From: Ficedula albicollis
Lineage: Eukaryota > Chordata > Aves > Passeriformes > Muscicapidae
Direction of reading: 5' to 3'
Length of the DNA stretch: 64,000 nt
NCBI RefSeq assembly: GCF_000247815.1
Contig: NC_021675.1
Span: forward strand, 69,987,293-70,051,292
Every line of letters starts with the position of its first letter. Within the stretch, counting starts at the first letter, position 1. The notes under the pieces are model-generated. The model saw nothing but the letters and a program-made list of their open reading frames with translations, was not told the origin of the DNA and did no database searches. This document shows, piece by piece, positions 14,245 to 28,378 of the stretch. Made by a program: the position numbers and the translations under genes.

Positions 14245-15370
14245 TAGAAAAATCAGCGTGTTCCGGTGGGAACAGCCAACACGTTGAATAAAACAAACAC
14301 ACGCGTGTTAAACCCTGGGGACGCAATTAGGCTCGGAGCAAAGGGAAGAGGCTTTAACTCCTGCAAAAGGAGATGGCAGCAGGCAGAGGAAAAGGAGAAT
14401 AAACCTGGTGCCTCACACTGAGTCCCGTGGGGTGGCTTGTCCCCCCGGGGGGGAGCCCAGGTGGTCACAGCAGGGTGCACCAACACCAGGAGGGGAGGAA
14501 GGGCACTTCATCCTCCTCCCAAATTGCCCTGTCCTCATTTCCACTCCTGAGCCCCTCTCAGCGGGTAACACCCGGCAACAACTCACCCCACCTCAACACC
14601 TTGAGACAAAGGCTGCCAGTTCTGAGCACTGACCAGCTGAGATCTCTCCACCAGCTTCAAATCGTAGTTTTCCCATCAGCACCGCTGGCATCCATCCCAT
14701 CACGGCACAGCCCCACCAGCCTTGCTCCTGCCACCTCCATCAGGTCCTGCAAACCTGGGGAACCCCAAAGGACACGTGGAGAAGAAAAGTTCCCACCCAA
14801 CACCAGCATAAAGTGCCACCCACTCCACTGCCGTGGTTTTCATGTTTTTCTCCCCATGTTCTCGCACTTTATTGGCAAATTTCTGAGCGCTGACACTGCT
14901 CTTACCTCTGTTCCCAAATCACAGCCCCACTGGCTCATCAGAGCTCACAGAACCTCCTTCAGCAGCAGAGGTAGAGTGAAACCCTCAGTCCTGCTGGTTT
15001 TAATTGGGAGTCAGAGCCAGGGATGAATTTAGAAAGAGGGAGTAGAAGAAGGCATGGAGTTATGAGTGACAGCAGAGCCCTTTGATATCACAGCCAGCAC
15101 TGACAGATGCAGGAGCCTGCAGAGCTGAGCTCTGGGCCAGCGTGTCACCGTGCTCTGCACAGAGCCTCTGTGGGCAGCTCAGCCCAGATCACAGTTAGGA
15201 AGTTGTATTTCCACTAAAAAAGAGACAAACAACCAAGAATAAAACAAGACTTTCAGCATCACCAGGTCCCAGCACAAACTCCTGAAGGAGCTGCTCTGCA
15301 AACTTCTCAATCACACAACGCTGCTCAGACACAAGCAAGGATGAACTTTGAGGAATTGCGTCAACATTCC
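14245..15370. other. unique non-coding DNA
   Basis: GC-moderate sequence. A 199-residue open frame at 14427-15026 is low-complexity Ser/Pro-rich without domains and is not called. Confidence 0.5.
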
Positions 15371-15504
15371 CACTTTTTACCCACTCTGCATCTTCCCCAA
15401 CAGCCTCCCCACCCAGCTTGGATGGCTCAACATTCAACACTTTTTACCCACTCTGCATCCTCCCCAACAGCCTCCCCACCCAGCTTGGATGGTAATAGCA
15501 AAGG
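15371..15504. repeat. 67-bp tandem duplication
   Basis: The segment starting 'cactttttacccactctgca' and ending 'cccagcttggatgg' occurs twice, starting at 15371 and 15438, with only a few substitutions. Confidence 0.9.
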
Positions 15505-15878
15505 TAGCTGGGATTTAACCTGTGCTGGATGTCTTGGCAAGGATTTGCATATTTAGAGCTCCACGATGATGATGATGAGTTATTAAAGTGTCCCAGGGCA
15601 ATCCTACAGAAGGAACCAGGACTTCTCCAGAAGTGAGTTCATGTTAGGAGGAGGTAACTCAAGTGCCACCCAGCCTGCTGCAACAGAAAGGTTCTGGGAA
15701 GCCTCAGGGTTCCCAGACACCTGAATCACAGCACTGTATTAGAATTACTAAAAAAAATACCCAAACAAGCAGCTTTCCCCAGATAATGTGGTTTAACACC
15801 TGTCCTTAAGCATAAAGTACCAATACAGAGCATCAGTGCAGCTCTGCCAGGACAGAATTGGAGCTTTTAGTCTTATAC
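15505..15878. other. unique non-coding DNA
   Basis: Contains a short (gat)n at about 15566-15577. No gene or repeat recognised. Confidence 0.5.
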
Positions 15879-16180
15879 AGGCAAATAAAACAGCGCCAGG
15901 GCTAAGCTGGGTAATTCCAGACTAAAATCCAACTAAAGCCTGACCTTGAGCCTAACCACAGGCAAATAAAACAGCACCAGGGCTAAGCTGGGTAATTCCA
16001 GACAAATCCAACTAAAGCCTGACCTTGAGCCTAACTCATACCTCAGCTGCCTCCTGCAAGAAAGACCAAACCAAACAACAAACAGGCAAATTGAACAGCA
16101 CCAGGCTAAGTCTGATAATTCTGGATTAAATTCCAACTCTGAAGCAAAAATCTGACCCTAACTCTTACCTCAGCTCCCTT
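15879..16180. repeat. three-copy tandem repeat (~80-120 bp units)
   Basis: Units start at 15879, 15960 and 16084 with 'aggcaaataaaacagc' (or a variant), each continuing through 'ctaagctgggtaattc' (or a variant). Units 1 and 2 are close to identical. Unit 3 is more diverged and follows an extra piece of about 45 bp, so the duplications are of different ages. Confidence 0.85.
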
Positions 16181-16921
16181 CTGCTGAAATATCCAACTTC
16201 TCACTGACACTTTCCTTTAAGCCAAAGCAGAAAGCTTCCCTCGCGGATCCTTTCCCTTTGAAACCCAAGACATCTTTGTTTTCACACTGACTCAACACAA
16301 AAATAAAGCTTGTTTTAATAAATGTTTACAGCCTCAAATGATTTACTACAGCTTTACTAGAAGTCAAGCCACTCTGAGCTTACACACAGATATCTTATGC
16401 CACCGGGTGGGTCAAGCAAGGGCTCCAGTTAAAACCCCAACCCTTTCTTTTTATCTGCATTTATTTAAACAAGCTGAAGCATTCAAACTGCCAAGGAACA
16501 ACAGGAGAGCCGGAGGGGAACTTCCTCTGCGGTCCATCATTCTTACGGAGCACCAACTGTACAAAAGCCACAGATATTTCAAAACTGGAGGGCTCTGGCT
16601 GAGATGGATTAGCCAACAAATCCTGATTATAGCTGGGAAGCAGCGGGGGTAGCAATGACTGAGGTTGCTGTGCAGACAGGACTCAAAGTGTTGCCCCCAA
16701 AAAAAACCCCAAAAATCAGCCACAAACCCAACAAGTAACCCAGGTGAGACACAGCTGGATTCACTCAAGGTCAAGTGGTTTATCCCGTGGGGCAGGAATT
16801 TGGCAGAGGAGGGACAAGGCTGTGCTCACATCCAGAGGCAATCCAGGAGAAATCCTGCAAACGCTGGGACAGCTATGGGGAAAAGGGGAAATTCCCTGTG
16901 GATTCTCCACGTGCAAATCCG
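16181..16921. other. unique non-coding DNA
   Basis: No gene or repeat recognised. Confidence 0.5.
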
Positions 16922-17095
16922 CAGAGAGAAGCTGTGGCTGCCCATGGATCCCTGGAAATGTCCAAGGCCAGGCTGGACAGGGCTTGGAGTGACCTGGGAC
17001 AGTGGAAGGTGTCCCTGCCCGTGGTAGGGGTGGAATTAAATGAATTAAATGATCTTAAAGGTCTTTCCAACCCAAATCATTCCATGATCTTCTAT
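16922..17095 (+). repeat. CR1 LINE 3' fragment
   Basis: Forward CR1 3' region: 'gagaagctgtggctgcccat', 'aaggccaggctggacaggg', 'aaggtgtccctgcccgtgg', then the tail 'aaaggtctttccaacccaaa' and 'cattccatgatctt'. A small duplication ('aattaaatgaattaaatga') precedes the tail. Confidence 0.9.
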
Positions 17096-17313
17096 TCCTG
17101 CAAGCATCAGAACAACAGCACGGGACACGAAAAAGCAGCAGAGCAAAGCTCTAAGGCAGAACATCAGCTCTAAACACAAACTTTTCCCATTAAACCGGAG
17201 CGGGGAAAGCTCCGGAGGCACAAACCCTTCCCGAGCACTGATCCCGGGGACAGCACGGGTGACAAAGCTGCTGTGCCACCTACAGTCACTTGTGGTCCAG
17301 CACAAAGAACCGT
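17096..17313. other. spacer before minisatellite
   Basis: Rising CpG content. No gene seen. Confidence 0.5.
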
Positions 17314-18210
17314 GCCCCGGTCCCTGTCCGGTCCCTGTCCCTGTCATTGTCGTGGTCTCTGTCCCCATTCCCGGTCCGTGTCCCTGTCCGGTCCCTGTCC
17401 CGGTCCCGGTCCCACATCCCTATCCCTGTCCCAGTCCCGGTCCCTGTCCTGGTCCCGGTCCGTGTCCCCATATCCCTGTCCCGGTCCGTGTCCCCATATC
17501 CCTGTCCCGGTCCGTGTCCCCATATCCCTGTCCCGGTCCGTGTCCCCATATCCCTGTCCCGGTCCGTGTCCCCATATCCCTGTCCCGGTCCGTGTCCCCA
17601 TATCCCTGTCCCGGTCCGTGTCCCCATATCCCTGTCCCGGTCCGTGTCCCCATATCCCTGTCCCGGTCCGTGTCCCCATATCCCTGTCCCGGTCCGTGTC
17701 CCCATATCCCTGTCCCGGTCCGTGTCCCCATATCCCTGTCCCGGTCCGTGTCCCCATATCCCTGTCCCGGTCCGTGTCCCCATATCCCTGTCCCGGTCCG
17801 TGTCCCCATATCCCTGTCCCGGTCCGTGTCCCCATATCCCTGTCCCGGTCCGTGTCTCCTGTCCCCTGTCCTGGTCCCTGTCCCCATATCCCTGTCCTGG
17901 TCCGTGTCCCCATATCCCTGTCCTGGTCCCTGTCCCCATATCCCTGTCCTGGTCCGTGTCCCCATATCCCTGTCCTGGTCCCTGTCCCCATATCCCTGTC
18001 CTGGTCCGTGTCCCCATATCCCTGTCCTGGTCCGTGTTCCCATATCCCTGTCCCCTGTCCCGGTCCCTGTCCCCATATCCCTGTCCTCGTCCCTGTCCCC
18101 ATATCCCTGTCCCGGTCCGGGTCCCTGTCCCGGTCCTATCCCCCTCCCCGTCCCCTGTCCCGATCCCCGTCCCTGTCCCCATATTCCCGTCCCCGTCCCG
18201 TCCCTGTCAC
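17314..18210. repeat. 26-bp minisatellite
   Basis: The unit is 'catatccctgtcccggtc' followed by 'cgtgtccc'. Starts at 17469 through 17833 lie exactly 26 bp apart, giving 15 apparently identical units. About nine variant units follow (cctggtcc in place of cccggtcc), ending in degenerate gtccc repeats. Because 26 is not a multiple of three and no unit creates a stop, several frames on both strands stay open (up to 383 codons), with a 26-residue period (plus strand: VPVPISLSRSVSPYPCPG-like). These frames follow from the repeat and are not evidence of a gene. The minus strand is G-rich with G-quadruplex potential. Confidence 0.95.
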
Positions 18211-18910
18211 CCAGCGCTGTCGCGGCCATGCCGCCGAAGGAAGCGCTTCCTCCGCCAGCACACACCGCGCTAAATAACTTTAAAAGCTCACCCCAGATCA
18301 AAACACCAATTCCCAAAGGTGTTCAAACCCCTCCTCCCCCCGCATTTCAAACAAACTCCTTGCCGGGGGGTCTTTGCCAGCGTGCACAACCCCCCGAATC
18401 TTCACACTAAAGTTTCACTTTTTCTACTTTTCTTTTTTTTTTTTTTTCCTCCCCCGTCGTTTTTATTGCGGTTTTCACACCAACGCGAAGTCAGGCAACC
18501 TCATCCCCAAGCAGCAGAGCGGAGCTGAGCACCACACCGGCTGCAAACGAGTCAAAGTAAAATAAAACATCCCAAAAAGCTGCCGGACCGCAAATTTCCA
18601 TCGCTCCTTTTTCCCCCCGCATCCCCGGAGCTGGAACATCCCGCTCCGCCCAAGCAGCAAAACTTTGGGAGTTGTAAGTAATTAAATAAATAAATAAATA
18701 AAACCTCTAGCAGCGATGCAAAGCGATTTTTTCCCCCCGATCCTCCAAAGAGGGAAAATCAAGACCCGCATCCCCGTCCCGCATCGCGCCGCGACCCCCG
18801 CGCTGATGCAACAAGCACAAGCCGGGGCGGCAAGCGGGGTGACAAGGGGACACCCCTGTCCCTCCTGAACCCCAAAAAGCCCCCCTGAGCCCCCCCCCAA
18901 AGCCCCCGGT
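18180..18910. promoter_or_regulatory. CpG-island-like block, truncated by poly-G
   Basis: CpG density is far above the rest of the window: about 12 CpG in about 100 bp around 18190-18280, about 16 in 18450-18660 and about 15 in 18710-18870, by eye. Examples are 'gtcgcggccatgccgccg' and 'cgcatcgcgccgcgaccc'. Unmethylated GC-rich blocks like this commonly mark vertebrate promoters. A T-rich tract (18427-18447) and an (aaat)n stretch (18681-18703) interrupt it. It ends at the 3.35-kb G run, so any first exon may be hidden there. Direction of transcription cannot be told. Confidence 0.5.
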
Positions 18911-22365
<3,455 letters not shown>

Positions 22366-22977
22366 GCAAGGTGCCAGCCCCCCCTCACCTTCTTTCTTAT
22401 TGAAAAAAAATCTAACTAATAGTGATTCGTATCTATATAGACACACATCCTTCAGGTTAAAACCATCCTGCCTTGCTCCAGCACAACAGGCCCTGGATCG
22501 AGGTTTTGCCTTCAATGAAAAATTAAATCTGTATTCACTTTTCCAGGGATGCAGGCTGCTGGAAGCATTAGCAGGGGAGATGATGTTCATAAATTCAGAG
22601 CAGGGGAAAAGCACAGCACTGACAAATCTTGATTTCCCCATCATCCACGGACACCGTGGGGTCCCATCATCCAAGACTGGTTTGCTTTGCCACTTCAAAA
22701 TTCCTCTGAAATAACCTGGCACAGGCACTTTTGAGTCAAAACCAACCAGCTGGGGGTCAAAATAAATCCCTGGGGCACAGCACAGCGAGCTTGAGGTTCT
22801 TTTGTTGCAGCAGCAACAAAGTTTGAAAAGCAAGTGCAGAAAAAAACAACCTGCAGCCTTTGCTTTAGGAAAAAAAGATACATTTAAGTTCTTATACCAT
22901 AAAGTTTGCACTGGGACTGGTTTGTTTCTCCCTTTCCTGATTTTTCTTTCCTCCAGAAGGGTCTCGGCTCATCCAGC
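22366..22977. other. unique non-coding DNA
   Basis: No gene or repeat recognised. Confidence 0.5.
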
Positions 22978-23045
22978 TACAGCAATTTGGGAATCCTGGA
23001 ATGGTTTGGAAATGGAAACTGTTCTGTAATTCCCAAATTGCTGTA
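22978..23045. repeat. 17-bp perfect inverted repeat (hairpin)
   Basis: 'tacagcaatttgggaat' (22978-22994) is the exact reverse complement of 'attcccaaattgctgta' (23029-23045), with a 34-nt loop holding the start of a CR1 fragment ('ggaatggtttggaaatgg'). It may be a foldback formed when the repeat inserted or rearranged. Confidence 0.9.
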
Positions 23046-23220
23046 GTACCACCAGTGCCACCCCATCTGACACAGACAGGGACCCCTTCCACCATCCCAG
23101 CTTGCTCCAAGCCCCATCCAGCCTGGCCTTGGACACTTCCAGGGATCCAGGGACAGCCACAAAATTTGGATATTTGGAAATAAGGACTGAAGAAGGTTTA
23201 AAGAAATCTGATTGATATCT
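23046..23220 (-). repeat. CR1 LINE 3' fragment plus flank shared with 22262-22365
   Basis: Reverse CR1 sequence ('ccagcctggccttggacact', 'tccagggatccagggacagc') followed by 'atttggaaataaggactgaa' and 'gaaggtttaaagaaatctg', which parallels the end of the 22262 fragment. The CR1 end itself lies in the loop of the hairpin at 22978-23045. Confidence 0.8.
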
Positions 23221-26023
23221 TGGCTTTTGAATGGTACAGATCTTGGTGTAGAGGCAGCATATCCTGAGTCAACCTTTCCCAAAATCAACAAACCACATCC
23301 AGGGAAAAAAAACCCCAACCACCCAGGAAAGCATTTGACATCATTTTAACTGAGGTGGGAAACTCCCTGTTAAAAGTTGAAGGTTAAAGCTATTACTCCA
23401 ACATTATTCTCATGCTAAATCCAAAACACCAGCTCCTGAGGAAGAAAAAATCAACTCTATCCCAGTCAAAACAAGAAAAAAGAGAAAAAAAAGTGGGGGG
23501 GATTTGGTTTTAATCCAGTTATTTGTTGTTTTGGAAGATGCATTCATTGTGGAAGTGAATCCTTGTTGGAACAGCTTAAACTGTACATGTTGAATACAAC
23601 ATTTAATTCCGTGCACATGCTGAGCTGCACCAGGTGGGTGGGACCCCAGTGTCCCCAGTGTGCCCCTTGCCAGCTCCTCCTGGAAGAGGACAGCCAGGAA
23701 GGACTATGGAATGTACAAGAGCATGCAGGGACAACTTCACAGGGCCAGGAGTTTTGAGATCCCTTCCAGTCCTACATCTTACAGCCTCTCAGTTCATGGT
23801 AGAGAACTTGGCCCCTTATTAACTCCCTTTTAATGCACCAAACCCTATTCCCCATGATGATAAATTATCATTATAGCAGTGCCTGTCCCGTGCTGGAAAT
23901 CTTAGCCCCCCCCACCAGCAGCATTTTCTGGAGGGGATCAGCTTATCTGACAGGATGCCAGGCACCAGAGGGGACATCAGATACTCCAGTGTCTGGCGCT
24001 GCCTGGTCTGTCCCAGCGTCTCCAGACCTGATCTTTGCAGACACTCTCCACTGCCACAGCCAAGCACAGTCACCCAGGGGCAGCTGGATGCAAGGAGCTC
24101 GAGTCACACCCTTCCCCAAGCCCATCAGCCTCATCACAACATTCCCCTCCAGCAGGTTCTTAACTTTATGCACAAAGCCAACCTCCCTCCCAGGCAGAAA
24201 GAAGTTCATTTTCCTCTCTCGTTGACTGACTGGTTGGCATTAAGCAGCTCTTTGTAGCCAGGCTGGTTTGAGGCTGGAAACCAGCTGGAAGTGGATTTTT
24301 GCTTCACAACCAGATCATACAGGACCTGCTTGCCTGGTCCAGCAGGATCAGCTCAGTATCCCAGCAGAAGATTCTTGGGTTCCCTCCAAGCCAGGGACAG
24401 ATGCCAGGTGTATTTGCTTTTTAGCAGGGTGCTTTTCCAAGATTCTTGATTGATTTTTTTTTTTGTTTTTAATTTTCTTTCTGGTGGCCTCACATGGGAG
24501 GCTGCAAGAGCCTGGACACAGAAAGTAACACTAGGTGGACCCAAGCATTGCAGAGAAACCCTCATCCCATCCTCGTGAAGCAGCTCTGGGATTCCCAAGC
24601 TCTGACACAGCCAAGACTTGAAACAAAAGCAAAGCAGTTGCTTAGGGGACACAAATAAAAAATTTAAGTACCACCATACCTGAATCCTGGGTTGTTTTAT
24701 TCTGTTTAAATCATGATCTCCTTCAATCCCACCCCACCTCCTGCTGCTTTGACTGCAACTCAAGGGAAAGCTGAGTTCTCTTCCCAGCTCCTGCTGCACA
24801 TCCTGTTCGTGCCATCACCTGCAGGACAAATAAAAAGCACAGCAGAGGGAGCAGCGACCTGCTGGGAACTCCCAGGTAACTCCTGCCTTGGAGTCCTTGT
24901 CATTTGGGATGGGTTTTAAGTGTTTATCCCACCACTGTTTCCTTCAGGGCTCTCTGGCTTCATCCCTGGAGCTCAGTCCCTGAAGAGCAGCTCTGGGGAT
25001 TCCATTTCAGGCTGCTCTGAGGCTGGTTTGAGGCACCAGGTTTGCTTTCAGGAATCAAAGAAATTAAATTTAGGGGCCAAGGGAGCCAGTGATCTGCAGT
25101 TTGAGCTGGTTTTGAGACTCTGAGGTGAGTTTAGCAACTACCATCTTCTTTTTGGTGCCTTTTCAACTCACAAAGGCACAAATAAATAATTAGACTGAAC
25201 AGCATCAGCTCCCCCAGGTGAAAGGGAGCAGAGCCTCCTTTAAGAGTCAAATATTTTAAGGTTGTCCCTACCTGAGAAAGTCATCCAAATAAGAGAGAGA
25301 AGAGCATGAAATTCACAAAACAACTGCAGGAAAAGGCACAACAGTGCTTTTAGCACAAGGGGCAGTAGGAGAGTTTAGGAGGAGCAGACCCAGAAATGTG
25401 AAGCTTTACGGTAAAGTCAATATTCTGCTGCTCCTTGCTCATGCTCCCAGCCAGAAGATGAGAATCATCTCCCACAAAAGAAGAAATCAGCTATATTTGA
25501 TTGAAATGTGCACAAACACCCATTCCTTTGTCTCCTCCCTGTACAATCTTTTTCCCTAGCAAGGAAAGGAGCCCAGTGAGGGCCAGAGCTGGTGCTCAAC
25601 CCAGAGCTGCTGGGAAGGTCAGACTGCTTGAGCTGCAGATTGCACCCAGATGGTGATTTCCTCCTGGCAGTGGCAGGAGCTGGGGAAGGCAGCCAGTCTC
25701 CAGCAGGCTCTGCCAGAGCTGGAGGCAGAAACTGCCTGGCCAAAGCCATGCCAACATGCAGATCTTATTAGGGCAGACCTGCAGCCAACTCGTGCTGGAA
25801 TGGGGAGGTGAGAGCAGGACCCAGAGCTCAGACACCAGCACTGTGGTCACTGCCCAGCTCTGCCCTGAATACAGCCCCTTCTCGTGCCCCAAAACAGGAT
25901 TCATTTCTCTGTAAAGATCTCCCACCTCCAGGAGGGGTTAAAGGGGATGAAAAGGGAGCAACTCCCACCCAACTATCACCTGGAAAGGAGCCACAGGATG
26001 GAACTGCAGTTTGGAGAGGATCG
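23221..26023. other. unique non-coding DNA
   Basis: Contains small A/T runs (23471-23495, 24455-24475). Open frames of up to 148 residues lack domains. No gene or repeat recognised. Confidence 0.5.
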
Positions 26024-26480
<457 letters not shown>

Positions 26481-26894
26481 GAGAGAGGAGCAGCAGCACA
26501 TGGACTCGGTTGCTCTTGCAGCCACAGTCTGTCCTCAGGCTCCTGAGCACAGCCAGTCCATCCCAGGGCAGAATTTGAATCAACAGTGATTGTGGTCAAT
26601 TTTGGTATAAAGGAAAAAGTTATTTCCTAGGGAGTGTGGGATTGAAATCCATCTCCCAAGCAGCAGCTAAAGGTCTACTCTGGCCCTTCAGTACCTGGCT
26701 GTCAGATTTCCCTCCTGGAGCAATCAGAGATCTCTCCATGGAGCTTGTCAGAGCACATCCCCATTTCATGGCTGGTTAACAGCAGGACTCAGGGTCTCTG
26801 TGTCACACAGGGGCTGTCACACACATGGACCCTGCAGGAGAGCCCAGGCTGCATCTCCCTGCTGCCAGAGACCCAACACAGCCTTGCAAACACA
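26481..26894. other. unique non-coding DNA
   Basis: No gene or further repeat recognised. Confidence 0.5.
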
Positions 26895-27230
26895 AGGTGG
26901 GATATGGAAAATCCTGAGCTGGAAAGGACCCACCAGGATCATTGATCCAACTCCTGCTCCTGCACAGACACCCCAACAATCCCACCCTGAGCATCCCTGG
27001 CAGTGCTGTCCAAACCCTCCTGGAGCTTTGTGGGGCTGTGCCCATTCCCTGGGGAGCCTGGGCAGTGCCCAGCACCCTCTGGATGAGGAACCTTTCCCTG
27101 ATTTCCAGCCTAAACCTCCCCTGGCCCAGCTCCAGCCATTCCCTGGGTGCTGTCCCTGTCCCAGAGCAGAGATTGGAGCTGCCCCTCCTCTCCAGCACAG
27201 TGGGATTGCTGAGCCTCAGCCATGCCACTG
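26895..27230 (-). repeat. CR1 LINE 3' fragment
   Basis: Reverse CR1-like series: 'gagctggaaaggacccacc', 'atccaactcctgctcctgca', 'gatttccagcctaaacctcc' and 'ccctgtcccagagcagagat'. It belongs to a different CR1 subfamily or position from the 26024 copy. Confidence 0.75.
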
Positions 27231-27485
27231 AAGAAGAGGGGACATTCAGCAGAAGATGGTTTTCCACTGCTGTGGTTTCTTTGTGGGTAAAATCTTGGGA
27301 AAATCCTACCCTTAAAACGATGTTCCAGCCACACAAAGAGTCCTGCTGCCTAATGAGAACGTCTGGGGCAGAGATAAACACAATAGAGTTGCACAGAGCC
27401 ACAGCTGAATAGCTGACTTCAGCCTTGGTTTAGCCTCAGAGCATTAAGAGATTGTTGATTCCAGTAGAGAACACACTTGCCAACC
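27231..27485. other. unique non-coding DNA
   Basis: Nothing recognised. Confidence 0.5.
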
Positions 27486-27566
27486 TTTTTTTTTTTTTTT
27501 TTTTTTTTTTGCAAAAGCGGGGGGGGGGGGGGGGGGGGGGGGGGCTTTTTTTTTTTTTTTTTTTTT
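27486..27566. repeat. T25 - G26 - T21 homopolymer composite
   Basis: T run (27486-27510), 'gcaaaagc', G run (27519-27544), 'c', T run (27546-27566). It is the shortest G run of the window and the only one short enough to be plausible as real low-complexity DNA, but the same artefact could explain it. Confidence 0.8.
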
Positions 27567-28316
27567 GTGCAAGAGCACAATTTGAAGGAAAAAACCCTCA
27601 GTCACTCCAGGCACTGGCAACCCCAGCCCCGACTCAATGTGAATATTTTCACTGCTGCTGGAGGCAACGTGCTGGTGATAAGGAATTCAGCATGGTGTTT
27701 ATTTATTTTCAGAACTCTAATGGATTTAGTAATAAATTCTCCTCCTTGCCCAAGACTCAGCTGAACATGTTCTGAAGCCCAGAGCAGCAGATCCAGATGA
27801 TGTCATGTAACAGCGCAATGAAGAATTACACAACGGAAAGCAGCAGATAAAAAACAGGGACAATCAGCAGCTTCTCAAGATGTAATGAGGAACAACCTTA
27901 AATCCCAGCTCTGCAGAGCCCCTTGACTAATTAATCCAGTTAAATCACACATATCCACAGGCATAAATGTTCACCTGAAACCTTCATGGCCAGGAAGAGG
28001 AGGGCACCAGGCAGCAGTGCAGCTTCACACCAGGCAAAAACACAGGGGAAGCAGCAGAAACAAAAACAAGCCTAATGAAGACCATTTTCAAGCAAAAAAA
28101 AAGCAGATTTTAACTGACTCAGCAGCAGGTTCATGAGGACTTGCAGCACAGAGAAGTTGTGAGCAACTGGAACAGCTTCCAGACAAGCTAGAACTCCCAC
28201 TTTTAACACAAAAATGGATTGGGTTCTGGGATGTGGTTGTGAAGATTCTTCACACTTGGCCGTGGTGACTTTCATCTCACTGAGCACATACAATTGCTGG
28301 CAGCAATCTCATAAGA

Positions 28317-28378
<62 letters not shown>

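Noticed and set aside
17469..17860. Regular 26-bp spacing suggesting a CRISPR array
   Set aside because: Units are contiguous with no unique spacers, and the window is vertebrate nuclear DNA; it is a minisatellite.
17259..18410. 383-residue open frame rich in Pro, Val and Ser with 26-residue periodicity
   Set aside because: Explained by a 26-bp DNA repeat lacking stops in several frames on both strands; no codon preference or start context.
26895..27230. Paired long frames on both strands over 26800-27412
   Set aside because: They fall on a CR1 fragment and are chance openings in GC-rich repeat DNA.
28327..28376. A50 run as the tail of a processed pseudogene
   Set aside because: No recognisable mRNA-like or SINE body upstream and no convincing flanking duplication.
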